A stretch of 64,000 bases of DNA from G963668605 sp963668605 (GTDB lineage Bacteria; Acidobacteriota; Terriglobia; Bryobacterales; Bryobacteraceae). The DNA lies in assembly GCA_963668605.1 (NCBI GenBank), contig OY764903.1, forward strand, positions 992,001 to 1,056,000, read 5' to 3'. Shown one piece after another: positions 25,774-34,131 of the stretch (positions are counted from its first letter, which is position 1; the number at the start of each line of letters is the position of its first letter). The notes under the pieces are model-generated. The model did not search any database. It saw only the letters and a program-made list of their open reading frames with translations, and was not told where the DNA came from. A program made the translations under genes and the position numbers.

Positions 25774-26349
25774 TCAGCCTTCCAAGACCAGCGTGGCGAG
25801 CTCGTCCGCCAGGTTTTCGAAGCGCCCGAATGCCACGGCGCCCATCTCCTGATTCAGTGCACGGAATTGCTCAGTGAGCCCGGCGAGATCCTCCTGCTCC
25901 AGGACCTTCTCCGACATCGGAAACAACAGGAAGTCTTCCTTCCAGATGTGCGCCGGATAAAGTTCGGCAAGTAAGCTGATCGTTCCCGCGAGTTCGGTCG
26001 CCCCTTCGGCAACGCCGGAAGCATACGCCTCAATGTGCTTCGAGAACTCCGCTACCAGTGCACGTCCTTGCTTGTGTTCACCCAGCAGCGCGCCAACGGG
26101 ACACCCCCGCGGAGGAACACCTCGCCGCTCCAATGCCGGGAACAGAATGGCCTCTTCCTTCGCATGGTGCAACCGGTCCGCGTATTCCCGCAGGAACTCC
26201 ACGATCCGCCTGAGCAATGCGGGACTTACAGGCGTGCCTCCGCGGAGCCTCCCCTCCAGGACAGAAAGTCCGGCCACTACCTGACTAATCACGGCGTGCT
26301 CCGCGGCTAGCTCCGCAATGGGTGCGCTGACGTTACTTCTCACACTCAC
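25774..26349 (-). CDS. Hemerythrin HHE-domain protein
   Basis: 191 residues from the GTG at 26349, which follows GGAGG by eight bases. A longer frame to 26463 crosses the promoter and is not used. The di-iron His/Glu set is present: AAEHAVISQVV, LHHAKEEAILFPAL, ALLGEHKQGRAL and PAHIWKEDFLLFPM. Such proteins bind oxygen or nitric oxide or donate iron for Fe-S repair (RIC/YtfE type). The gene diverges from an NsrR-type NO sensor across a region with NsrR-like half-sites, which points to nitric oxide stress linked to the nitrate reductase genes beyond. Confidence 0.88.
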   Translation of the reverse strand: MSVRSNVSAPIAELAAEHAVISQVVAGLSVLEGRLRGGTPVSPALLRRIVEFLREYADRLHHAKEEAILFPALERRGVPPRGCPVGALLGEHKQGRALVAEFSKHIEAYASGVAEGATELAGTISLLAELYPAHIWKEDFLLFPMSEKVLEQEDLAGLTEQFRALNQEMGAVAFGRFENLADELATLVLEG

Positions 26350-26369
26350 GGCTGGCTCCTCCGGCTGTG

Positions 26370-26433
26370 AAGATATGTAACAACTATATTGTGTGGTTGA
26401 CGCTTGCAAAAAGCAATAGATAAGATATATCTT
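26370..26433. promoter_or_regulatory. Divergent NsrR-type control region
   Basis: AAGATATATCTT at 26422-26433 is a perfect 12-base palindrome. It overlaps the -10 (TAAGAT, 26421-26426) of a promoter whose -35 is TTGACG (26397-26402), aimed at the NsrR-type gene. A related half-site AAGATATGT lies at 26370-26378, on the hemerythrin side. NsrR half-sites of the AAGATRYAT form are well known. Autorepression and joint control of hemerythrin are inferred. Confidence 0.65.
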
Positions 26434-26445
26434 TAAACATCGGCA

Positions 26446-26919
26446 ATGAATCTGACAGTCCAATCCGATTATGCGTTTCGTACTCTCATGTTTCTTGCCG
26501 TTCGTGCTCCGAAGAGCTCAACGATCAAGGAGGTCGCCGACCACTATGGCATCTCTCGCGGACACATCATGGTGCTCGTTAACCGGTTAGGCAATCTGGG
26601 ATTCGTAGAGAACACCCGAGGTCGCGGCGGAGGCGTGCGGTTGACGCGGCCTAGTTCGGAGATCCGCCTCGACGAGATAGTTCGGGCGATTGAGCCAAGC
26701 TTTTACATGGCCCAATGCTTCAACCCAGGTTCCGATCCATGCCTGGTCACTGCTCCCTGCCGCCTGCGCAAGGTTTTGGATGAGGCGTTGGCGGCGTGGT
26801 TCGGGGTTTTGAAAAAGTACACGCTGGCCGACCTGGTAAATCGGAATTATGCACTCGCCCAATTGCTGAACTCTCCGTTGCCCGAGCGTTCTCCTCCAGT
26901 TCGGCAAGCAGGCGCGTAG
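26446..26919 (+). CDS. nsrR: Rrf2-family regulator, NsrR type (NO-sensing Fe-S)
   Basis: 157 residues. Winged helix: LTVQSDYAFRTLMFLAVRAP, VADHYGISRGHIMVLVNRL, then GRGGGVRLTRP. The cluster ligands are the three Cys in MAQCFNPGSDPCLVTAPC followed by RLRKVLDEAL, as in NsrR, where the Fe-S cluster reacts with nitric oxide and DNA binding is lost. The nitrate transporter/reductase genes follow after 61 bases in the same direction. Its promoter carries a matching palindrome. IscR is excluded by the spacing and by the absence of iscS/iscU nearby. Confidence 0.87.
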   Translation: MNLTVQSDYAFRTLMFLAVRAPKSSTIKEVADHYGISRGHIMVLVNRLGNLGFVENTRGRGGGVRLTRPSSEIRLDEIVRAIEPSFYMAQCFNPGSDPCLVTAPCRLRKVLDEALAAWFGVLKKYTLADLVNRNYALAQLLNSPLPERSPPVRQAGA

Positions 26920-26980
26920 GACTAAGGGAGCTTTGAGAGGAGCGGTCCGTTGAGGCAGTCGCAGACAGATCGGAGGATGC

Positions 26981-29227
26981 ATGCAGGCGTCAGAGCAATC
27001 CGCAACGCGGCAATTAACGTTAGGTACAATTTCGTTCGCGCTATGCTTCTGCGCGTGGGGCTTGATCGGAGCCTTCGCACCAGGTTTCCGCGCTGAGTTT
27101 TCGCTGAGTGCAACGCAGACGTCACTGATTGTCGCGACGCCCGTCATTCTCGGCTCGCTGGCCAGGATCCCTGTCGGATTGCTGACTGACCGCTTCGGCG
27201 GCCGTCTCATTTTCTCTCTGCTGTTCCTGATTTCCGCCTTTGCTGCCGTTCTTGTCCCGTACGCGGCGAGCTATCCCATGCTGCTCGGGTTCGGCTTCCT
27301 GCTTGGCATGGCTGGTTCCTCCTTCGCTGCCGGAGTGGCCTACGTCTCAAAGTGGTTCCCCGCAAAAGAGCAGGGCACAGCCTTGGGCATTTACGGCATG
27401 GGGAACGCCGGTCAATCGTTGGCCGTGTTCGTCGGACCGCTGGTCGCGGCAAGTTTTGGTAGATCGGCAGTCTTCTATGGGGTCGCGGCGCTGTTGGTTG
27501 TCTGGGCGGTTGTCTTCTGGACTCTGGCCAGGAACGCGCCCGTCTCCGGTCCGGCGCCTACACTAGCCGCGATGCTGCATGTGCTCGCGCGCGAACGCAT
27601 CGCATGGTTTCTCTCAGCTTTCTACTTCCTGACATTCGGCGGCTTCGTCGCCTTCTCTATCTATCTGCCGAGTTTGCTGAAGGACGACTTCGGTCTTACG
27701 CCCGGTGACGCTGGATTCCGCACCGCGGGCTTTGTGATTCTCGCCACGCTCATGCGTCCTATCGGCGGTGCGCTCGCTGATCGCATCGGCGGCGCACGCG
27801 TCCTCGCCGGCGTGTTCGCGGGGATCGTGCCCTTTGCGTCTCTGATGGCCTGGCAGGCGATTCTGCCGTTCACTGTTGGCGCGCTTGGCAGTGCTGCGCT
27901 GCTGGGCCTCGGCAATGGGGCGGTCTTCAAACTGGTACCGCAGTATTTCCCCAAACAGACCGGTGCGGTCACCGGACTCGTTGGAGCGATGGGCGGACTC
28001 GGTGGTTTCTTCCCTCCTCTTATGCTGGGCGTCTTCCGCGATCAAGTGGGTGTCGTCTGGCCAGGGTTCTTCCTGTTGGCGATAACGAGCGCGACTCTCG
28101 GACTGTTGAACCATCGTGTCTTCCTGCCAAAGGAGATAGTACTCGAACAGCTGATGACACCGGGTTTGAGACGCCGGGCGGACCAGCTACGCGCGGCTTC
28201 CTGGGCCACCATGGTCACTGCCTTGCTCTGCGCCGCGATCGTGGTGGGCTCGCGCAACCTGCAGAACTTCGACGCGGCACTCGTCGTCTATACGTTCGCA
28301 GTCGTGTTCGCCGCCTGGGGTGTCACCTACCATTACGCAGTGTGGTTGCAGAAGCCGCCGACCCGGCGATTCTGGGAGCGGAGCCTGGAGTTAGTGAGGC
28401 GCTTCGGCTTGGCACGGTCGATGGCGCTGGCAACGAAGACCGCGACGACTCACATCGTGGCGCAGAACTTCATCGCTAGGCGCTCCCGCCTGCGCTGGTG
28501 GATGCATTTCTGCCTGTTCTGGGGCTGCATCACGGCGGTTGGCATCACCTTCCCGCTCGTGTTCGGCTGGATCCACTTCACCTCATCGCCGAATGATCAG
28601 TTGACGTACATTACTTGGATCTTCGGCTTCCCCGTCGGTTCGTTCGAAGTGCGCACCGTCGTTTCCTGGATTCTGTTCCATGGACTGGATTTTTCGGCTG
28701 TGCTCGTCCTGACCGGGATCTCGTTGGCATTGTGGCGGCGTATGCGAGACGAAGGCGCATTGTCGCTGGAATCGTTGTCCGCCGACTTTCTACCGCTGAT
28801 CCTGTTGTTCGCGATCTCGGTGACGGGACTGGCGCTGACGGCGTCGACGGTTTGGCTGCGGGGCGCCCAATATGAGTTCCTCGCCATTCTGCACGCGATC
28901 ACCGTCATTTCGGCACTACTCTACCTGCCTTTTGGCAAGTTCTTCCATATCTTCCAGCGTCCTGCCCAACTCGGCGTAAAGCTCTATCAGAAAGCCGGTG
29001 AGATCGATGGCGGGGTAGTTTGCCCGCGATGCGGCGAGGCGTTTGCCTCGCAGATGCAGATCGACGACCTGCGCCAGGTGCTGCCACAACTCGGCTTCAA
29101 CTTCGAAATGCCCGGTTCGATAGGACACTGGCAGGCGATCTGCCCTCCCTGCAAGAGGAAATCCATTGCGCTGTCTCAACTGAAGGTCAAGGAGGATGCA
29201 CATGGCAAGACCGCCGCTGCCCGTTGA
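26981..29227 (+). CDS. NarK-type nitrate/nitrite transporter fused to a membrane domain and zinc ribbon
   Basis: 748 residues; start chosen by GGAGG eight bases upstream. Residues 1 to about 385 are a 12-helix MFS domain with nitrate-porter signatures (RIPVGLLTDRFGGR, GMGNAGQSLAVFVGPL and NGAVFKLVPQYFP). Residues about 410-670 add helices with several His (THIVAQNFIARR, WMHFCLFWG, FHGLDFSAVL and AILHAITVISAL), resembling a b-type cytochrome such as NarI. The last 70 residues hold a CPRCGEAF ... CPPCKRK zinc-ribbon-like pair. The end overlaps the reductase gene by 26 bases. I infer a transporter joined to a quinol-oxidising electron-entry subunit; heme binding is not proven. Confidence 0.85.
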   Translation: MQASEQSATRQLTLGTISFALCFCAWGLIGAFAPGFRAEFSLSATQTSLIVATPVILGSLARIPVGLLTDRFGGRLIFSLLFLISAFAAVLVPYAASYPMLLGFGFLLGMAGSSFAAGVAYVSKWFPAKEQGTALGIYGMGNAGQSLAVFVGPLVAASFGRSAVFYGVAALLVVWAVVFWTLARNAPVSGPAPTLAAMLHVLARERIAWFLSAFYFLTFGGFVAFSIYLPSLLKDDFGLTPGDAGFRTAGFVILATLMRPIGGALADRIGGARVLAGVFAGIVPFASLMAWQAILPFTVGALGSAALLGLGNGAVFKLVPQYFPKQTGAVTGLVGAMGGLGGFFPPLMLGVFRDQVGVVWPGFFLLAITSATLGLLNHRVFLPKEIVLEQLMTPGLRRRADQLRAASWATMVTALLCAAIVVGSRNLQNFDAALVVYTFAVVFAAWGVTYHYAVWLQKPPTRRFWERSLELVRRFGLARSMALATKTATTHIVAQNFIARRSRLRWWMHFCLFWGCITAVGITFPLVFGWIHFTSSPNDQLTYITWIFGFPVGSFEVRTVVSWILFHGLDFSAVLVLTGISLALWRRMRDEGALSLESLSADFLPLILLFAISVTGLALTASTVWLRGAQYEFLAILHAITVISALLYLPFGKFFHIFQRPAQLGVKLYQKAGEIDGGVVCPRCGEAFASQMQIDDLRQVLPQLGFNFEMPGSIGHWQAICPPCKRKSIALSQLKVKEDAHGKTAAAR

Positions 29228-31427
29228 TGAGCTGATCCGGACTTACGGGCCAACGCTGAAATACGCGCCCCCCGGTGGCTGGACGCAGAGCGCGCATCAT
29301 GCCGAGGACAGGCTCGTCAAGACGCACTGCTGCTTCTGTGGGCAGCAGTGCGGTATCAAGCTTCGCGTCCGTCACAACTCAGTGATCGGCTTTGAACCTT
29401 GGGAGGAGTTCCCGTTCAACCGCGGAATGCTGTGCCCGAAAGGCGTCAAACGCTATCTGCAGGGTTCCCATCCCGACCGATTGGTGGACCCGCTCATTCG
29501 CACCGAGAGCGGATTTCGGAAGGCGTCGTGGGACGAGGCCCTTCAGACTACGGTCCGTCGACTGAAGGAGATTCAGGACAAGCATGGGCCGGACTCCGTC
29601 GCCGTTCTGGGCGGCGCCTCCCTGATCAGTGAGAAATCCTATTTGCTCGGAAAATTCGCGCGCGTTGGCCTCGGCACACGGCACATCGACTACAACGGCC
29701 GTTTGTGCATGGTCTCCGCAGGCACGGCCTACAAGCTGGCGCTGGGCGTCGACCGCAATCCGAACCCGTGGTCCGACATCCCAAAAGCACAGGTGGTGAT
29801 CGTTGCCGGATCGAATGTCGCCGAGTGTTTCCCCATCACGACCGACTATTTGTGGCGGATGCGCGACAACGGTGGCAAGCTGATCGTGATCGATCCGCGT
29901 CGCACGCCCATTACGCGCAACGCCGATCTCTACTTACCCGTGAAGCCGGGCATGGACACCGCGCTGTTCGCGGGTATCTTGCACGTAGTACTGCGGGAAG
30001 GCCTGGAAGACCGCGAGTTCATTGAAGCTCACACTTCCGGTTTTGAGGCAGTCGCCGAGTACGTCAAGCAATGGGACCCTCGCCGGACAGCCGAGGCGAC
30101 CGGCGTGTCCCCTGAGGCGATCGAGAAAGTAGCCCGCTGGTTCGGTTCGGCGGAGAGCGCGATGGCGCTGCACGCAAGGGGCGTAGAGCACCACTCGCAC
30201 GGCGTCGAGAACGTCCTCTCGATCATTAATCTCTGTCTTGCCACCGGAAACATTGGCCGGCCTGGCGCGGGTCCGAACATGATCACGGGGCAGGGAAATG
30301 GGCAGGGCGGTCGCGAGCATGGGCAGAAGTGCGATCAGTTGCCCGGGCAGCGGCACATCGACGATCCGGCAGCCCGCGAGTATGTCGCAAAGGTGTGGGG
30401 CGTGGAGCCCGACAGCCTGCCGCACGCGGGCTTGTCGGCGATGGAGATTGTCGAGGCGATCCACCGCGGCGAGATCAAGGGACTGCTATCGATCTGCTTC
30501 AACCCGCTGGTGTCGCTGCCGGACGCGGGGTACATTCGCGAGGCGCTCAACAAGCTGGAGTTCTTTGGCATCATCGATTTTTTTCTTTCTGAGACGGCGC
30601 ATCATGCCGATGTCGTGCTGGCCGGCAGTCTGCAGGAGGAGGAAGAGGGCGTCGTGTGTTCCGGCGAGGGGCGCGTCATCAAGATCAACAAGGCGGTGGA
30701 TCCTCCGGGCAATGCGCGAGGCGATTCGCGCATCATCGTCGATCTCGCGCACCTACTCGGCAAAGGCGAGTACTTCAAATTCCCGTCGACGCGTGAGATT
30801 TTCGATGAAATGCGCGTGGCGTCAAAAGGCGGCACGGCGGACTACTTTGGCATCACCTGGGAACGTCTGGAGAAAGAGATGGGTCTGTTCTGGCCCGTTC
30901 CCTCGGAGGATCATCCGGGCACACCGCGCTTCTTCGAAGGTGGACACTTCAAGCACCCTGACGGGAAGGCGCACTTCCTCGTGGCTGACGTCAGAGCTGG
31001 TGGTGATCCTCTGGACGAAGAGTATCCGCTCTATCTGACGACGGGGCGCGTGGTGAGCCAGTTTCTCTCTGGAACGCAGACGCGGCGCATTGGTCCACTG
31101 GTGGATCAATACCCCGAACCTCGCGCCGAGATTCACCCGGAACTGGCTGTCAGGCACGGCATCGCGAACGGCGACCTGGTGACGGTTACGTCGCGGCGCA
31201 CGTCGGTAACGTTGCCGGCCATGGTCGTCCGGACGATCCGTCCCGACACCGTGTTCATTCCGTATCACTGGCCAGGAAGGAGAAGCGCGAACAATCTGAC
31301 GCATCGCACGTTGGATCCGCGCAGCAAGATCCCTGAATTTAAGAACTCCGCGTGCCGGATCGCGAAGACGGAGACGCTAGCGGGGATTAAACCGAATGGT
31401 CAGTTGAACGTGCTGGGAGGACACTGA
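29202..31427 (+). CDS. Molybdopterin nitrate reductase, catalytic subunit (Nas/NarB-like)
   Basis: 741 residues from the ATG at 29202 with AAGGAGG upstream; an ATG at 29196 is too close. A [4Fe-4S] motif C43-X2-C46-X3-C50-X27-C78 opens the protein. Cys169 in NGRLCMVSAG is the expected molybdenum ligand, as in assimilatory and periplasmic nitrate reductases (Asp in NarG). NMITGQGNGQGGREHG and a C-terminal molydopterin dinucleotide domain (YPLYLTTGRVVSQF) follow. No Tat signal is seen, so it acts in the cytoplasm. It reduces nitrate to nitrite with electrons from the ferredoxin and Rieske partners next door. Formate dehydrogenase is less likely: no selenocysteine or adjacent formate genes. Confidence 0.9.
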   Translation: MARPPLPVDELIRTYGPTLKYAPPGGWTQSAHHAEDRLVKTHCCFCGQQCGIKLRVRHNSVIGFEPWEEFPFNRGMLCPKGVKRYLQGSHPDRLVDPLIRTESGFRKASWDEALQTTVRRLKEIQDKHGPDSVAVLGGASLISEKSYLLGKFARVGLGTRHIDYNGRLCMVSAGTAYKLALGVDRNPNPWSDIPKAQVVIVAGSNVAECFPITTDYLWRMRDNGGKLIVIDPRRTPITRNADLYLPVKPGMDTALFAGILHVVLREGLEDREFIEAHTSGFEAVAEYVKQWDPRRTAEATGVSPEAIEKVARWFGSAESAMALHARGVEHHSHGVENVLSIINLCLATGNIGRPGAGPNMITGQGNGQGGREHGQKCDQLPGQRHIDDPAAREYVAKVWGVEPDSLPHAGLSAMEIVEAIHRGEIKGLLSICFNPLVSLPDAGYIREALNKLEFFGIIDFFLSETAHHADVVLAGSLQEEEEGVVCSGEGRVIKINKAVDPPGNARGDSRIIVDLAHLLGKGEYFKFPSTREIFDEMRVASKGGTADYFGITWERLEKEMGLFWPVPSEDHPGTPRFFEGGHFKHPDGKAHFLVADVRAGGDPLDEEYPLYLTTGRVVSQFLSGTQTRRIGPLVDQYPEPRAEIHPELAVRHGIANGDLVTVTSRRTSVTLPAMVVRTIRPDTVFIPYHWPGRRSANNLTHRTLDPRSKIPEFKNSACRIAKTETLAGIKPNGQLNVLGGH

Positions 31428-31428
31428 C

Positions 31429-32007
31429 GTGTACGGTTACGAGTTCTGCGTCGATCCTTCACGATGCATCGGCTGCGAAAGTTGTGTAAGTGCATGTGGC
31501 GAGTGCGGCACACATCGTGGCGTGTCGATGATCCATCTCGATTTCATTGATCGCGAATGGACGACGGCGACCACCCCAATGGTCTGTATGCATTGCGAGG
31601 ACCCGGCTTGCGCTCAGTCGTGTCCGGCGGATGCGATCAAGAAGGGTGAGGATGGTGTTGTGCGCAGCGCGTTGAAGCCGCGCTGTATTGCGTGCTCGAA
31701 CTGTGTTCTGGCATGCCCTTTCGGCGTGCCCAAGTTGCAGATCGAGATGGAACTGATGATGAAGTGCGACATGTGTTACGACCGCACGTCGGTGGGACTG
31801 CGCCCCATGTGCGCGACTGTGTGTCCTTCACAGGCGCTGCTGTATGCCGCGCCCGCGGAGGCTGCACGACTCCGTCGCGACGAGCCGGTCAACACGTTCC
31901 GCTTCGGTGATCAGGAAGTGAAGACGAAAGTGTTTATGTATCTGCCCCAGGGCAGCGAAGCCCTGGATGTAGATGTGCTCAAGGACATGTGGAGGCCCGA
32001 GGAATGA
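31429..32007 (+). CDS. Four-cluster ferredoxin subunit (NrfC/DmsB-like)
   Basis: 192 residues from a GTG one base after the reductase stop, so translation is coupled. Four Cys groups are seen: CIGCESCVSACGECG; CMHCEDPACAQSCP; CIACSNCVLACPFGVPK; and CDMCYDRTSVGLRPMC with CPSQAL. That fits four [4Fe-4S] clusters, as in electron-transfer subunits of molybdenum reductases. No signal peptide. It is the likely electron wire to the nitrate reductase. The stop overlaps the next start (ATGA). Confidence 0.92.
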   Translation: MYGYEFCVDPSRCIGCESCVSACGECGTHRGVSMIHLDFIDREWTTATTPMVCMHCEDPACAQSCPADAIKKGEDGVVRSALKPRCIACSNCVLACPFGVPKLQIEMELMMKCDMCYDRTSVGLRPMCATVCPSQALLYAAPAEAARLRRDEPVNTFRFGDQEVKTKVFMYLPQGSEALDVDVLKDMWRPEE

Positions 32008-32540
32008 GCGCCAATAGCGGACGTTGCCCCAAAGAGGAGAGGCTTTGGAGAGAAGAGTTCTCTGTGGCCTCGGCCGAGCAGGGGTATGTGGAGAGGCGGC
32101 AGTTCGGCAAGTTCCTGGTTCTGACCAGCGGCGCGATGTTCGCCGGACAGGTCTGGCTGCTTGCCAAGGATTGGCTGGCAAAAACCGCGCACACACCTTG
32201 GCCCCGCAGAGTGGTGGCCCAGGATGGCGAAATCCCTGTCGGCGGCGTCAAACTGTTTCAATACCCCGGACCGGCAGACAACTGCCTGCTGGTCCGGGTG
32301 AATGAACACAAGTATGTGGCATACAGCCAAAAGTGCACACATCTTTCATGTGCGGTGATTTACTCCGCGGCAAAGAAGCGACTGGAATGCCCATGCCATG
32401 AAGGATATTTCTCGATCGAGGACGGGCATGTTATCCAAGGCCCTCCGCCGAGGCCTTTACCGAAGGTTGACTTGGAAGTGGGCGGAGGCGAACTGATCGC
32501 GACTGGCATGTCGGTTTTTGGCCAGGGAGAGGAGCATTAG
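32004..32540 (+). CDS. Rieske [2Fe-2S] protein, membrane-anchored
   Basis: 178 residues from the ATG at 32004, overlapping the ferredoxin stop by four bases. A single N-terminal hydrophobic segment (about 38-55, FLVLTSGAMFAGQVWLLAK) follows VERRQFGKF. Rieske ligands are C111-T-H113 and C129-X2-H132, with C116 and C131 able to form the stabilising disulfide. Such proteins take electrons from quinol-oxidising cytochrome b. With the membrane domain of the first gene it could make a quinol-to-ferredoxin route for nitrate reduction, a layout unlike the classical NarGHI. Confidence 0.93.
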   Translation: MSANSGRCPKEERLWREEFSVASAEQGYVERRQFGKFLVLTSGAMFAGQVWLLAKDWLAKTAHTPWPRRVVAQDGEIPVGGVKLFQYPGPADNCLLVRVNEHKYVAYSQKCTHLSCAVIYSAAKKRLECPCHEGYFSIEDGHVIQGPPPRPLPKVDLEVGGGELIATGMSVFGQGEEH

Positions 32541-32542
32541 GA

Positions 32543-32812
32543 ATGGCGCTCTACGACTCTCCGACGCGCAAACGAGCGGCCCGCGCAATCGACGGAGCAC
32601 TGATGCTGCTCGTCATCTTGTTGGTCGTACAGGTCTGGCTGTTGATGGCCTCAGTGGAGTCATGGCTGGCCGGACATCGCGATGTGGCATTGCCTGCAAT
32701 GTCGCTGTCCGGCACGTTGTTTGCTGGTTGCCTTGGACTCTCGGCCTTGGCCCGCCGGACAGATCGGACTGCAAGTCTTCTTGGATCAAAGGAACCCAAG
32801 GATCAAACCTGA
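32543..32812 (+). CDS. Small two-helix membrane protein ending the nitrate operon
   Basis: 89 residues, starting two bases after the Rieske stop. Two hydrophobic segments are visible: about 19-36 (ALMLLVILLVVQVWLLMA) and about 50-66 (ALPAMSLSGTLFAGCLGL), with basic residues before the first. It resembles the small DUF6755-type membrane proteins that accompany Rieske/ferredoxin reductase gene sets, but I am not sure of the family. It probably helps assemble or anchor the complex. Confidence 0.7.
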   Translation: MALYDSPTRKRAARAIDGALMLLVILLVVQVWLLMASVESWLAGHRDVALPAMSLSGTLFAGCLGLSALARRTDRTASLLGSKEPKDQT

Positions 32813-32966
32813 GTCGAGGACAGTGCCGGGCAGCGAGCCGGCTGAGATGATTCAAGCCAAGCGCGTTTATGGAGAGCCTAAGAGCGCCGATGGTGTGCGA
32901 TTTCTGGTGGCGTGGTGCGCAAAAACTCCGTCGGAGCCAAAATCATGATCCAATAACGTTCTGTAA

Positions 32967-32986
32967 CGCGGGATCCTGATCCCGTG
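32967..32986. terminator. Hairpin between converging genes
   Basis: CGGGATC, CT, GATCCCG (32969-32984) forms a perfect seven-base stem, extended by one wobble and one more pair. It lies after the nitrate operon and just before the stop of the converging small gene. No U-run follows, so a Rho-independent terminator is only a possibility. Confidence 0.35.
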
Positions 32987-32993
32987 CGGGCGC

Positions 32994-33254
32994 TTATTCG
33001 TATTTCTGGTACGCGGCCCAGTACACCGCCTCGTCGAAGGGCGGTAGTTCAAGCGCGTAACGCCGCAGCACTCCTTCTCCGTCTGGCGTGCCGGCGAAGC
33101 CGGTTTCAGCGCGCAGTCCCGCCTCGGCAGCCGGTCCGCGCAAACTGAGCGGGTGCTCCGCAGCCCTACCGGGTCGGACCTGCACAAAGAGAGTGAGGAG
33201 TGGTAGTGCACTCCAGACGCAAAGATACCTAATGATGGCTGAGACTGATTTCAT
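32994..33254 (-). CDS. Small secreted protein, unknown
   Basis: 86 residues with a plausible signal peptide (RYLCVWSALPLLTLFVQVRP then an Ala-Ala site) and a short hydrophilic tail ending YWAAYQKYE. The start has no good ribosome-binding site, and the tail looks like the first part of a longer exported protein, so it may be a truncated gene. I do not recognise the family. Confidence 0.35.
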   Translation of the reverse strand: MKSVSAIIRYLCVWSALPLLTLFVQVRPGRAAEHPLSLRGPAAEAGLRAETGFAGTPDGEGVLRRYALELPPFDEAVYWAAYQKYE

Positions 33255-34131
33255 GGCATTTCTTACACGGCAAGCACGGTAGTGGACTTTGATAGAAGAA
33301 GTCAGCCTATATCATCCACAATGAGGGCGTCAAAAGTTTGGCTTAAACGTGTGTTTTTAGTTGCGGTGTAGGGCGGGGATCAACGGCGCCCTTTCGCATT
33401 TGGACTGCGGGGTCCAGTCTTGGGCGCCCGGCGCGTTCTTGAGCGGTTTTCTCTGCGTCTCTGGTTGCGTTCCAGAGTTTGCACAATCGGCGGCTTAGGC
33501 CGGACGGTTTCCACCTAGCGGGTCGGTGAGCATCCGCTGCGTAGCTGTACCTCTGTCGACGGCCTCAACTTCCCAATTGCCGACGATCCTGAAACTGCCG
33601 GCGTCCGGAGCGCCAGACAAAGCTGTGATACTTTTTCTAATGATGCGACGTCGTGGATTCAGATGATCAGGGCCGAGCTGAGCGAAGAGGTTCACGAGGT
33701 CATTGGGGTCTCTGGAAGGAATCCGACGACGACGTCGGCCGCCAGATTTGAGTGCATCATCCGTGGCCGGCTGACCGGAGAAAACGTTGAGACCGGCGGA
33801 TTCAGAAGCTTCCACACGCGCCAAAGAGAGGGGCTCATCGAACGCAATAACACCGGTGGAACGCGGGCGGCGCGTGAATCCGGATTAGGGCTGAATGCGG
33901 CAGCAAAGAAGTGAAGAGGTGGCGCCGCTTCAAGCCAGCGTTGCACTGGCGGGCCGACTGCCCGCTAGCGGCATGCCACCCTTCAGGTTCATCCCGAAAC
34001 GAGCTGACGATCAAACCCACGGATCGGAGTTTCCTGTCCAGGAACACGCAGCGTTCCACACAAGCTCCACGGTTAGGCTCTCTTGAGGGTTCTCCAAAAT
34101 CGAAGTGACGCTACGCTCCGAGTTCGAAGCC
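33255..34131. other. Non-coding or decayed region, nothing recognised
   Basis: About 880 bases. A few 80-110-codon frames occur on the minus strand (for example 33495-33824, Arg-rich), but none has a start signal or a family motif, and the best protein-like pieces lie in different frames. It may be gene debris between the nitrate and hydrolase regions. Confidence 0.3.

Noticed and set aside
33495..33824. 109-codon leftward open frame, Arg-rich
   Set aside because: No ribosome-binding site, no recognisable motif, and protein-like pieces lie in other frames.
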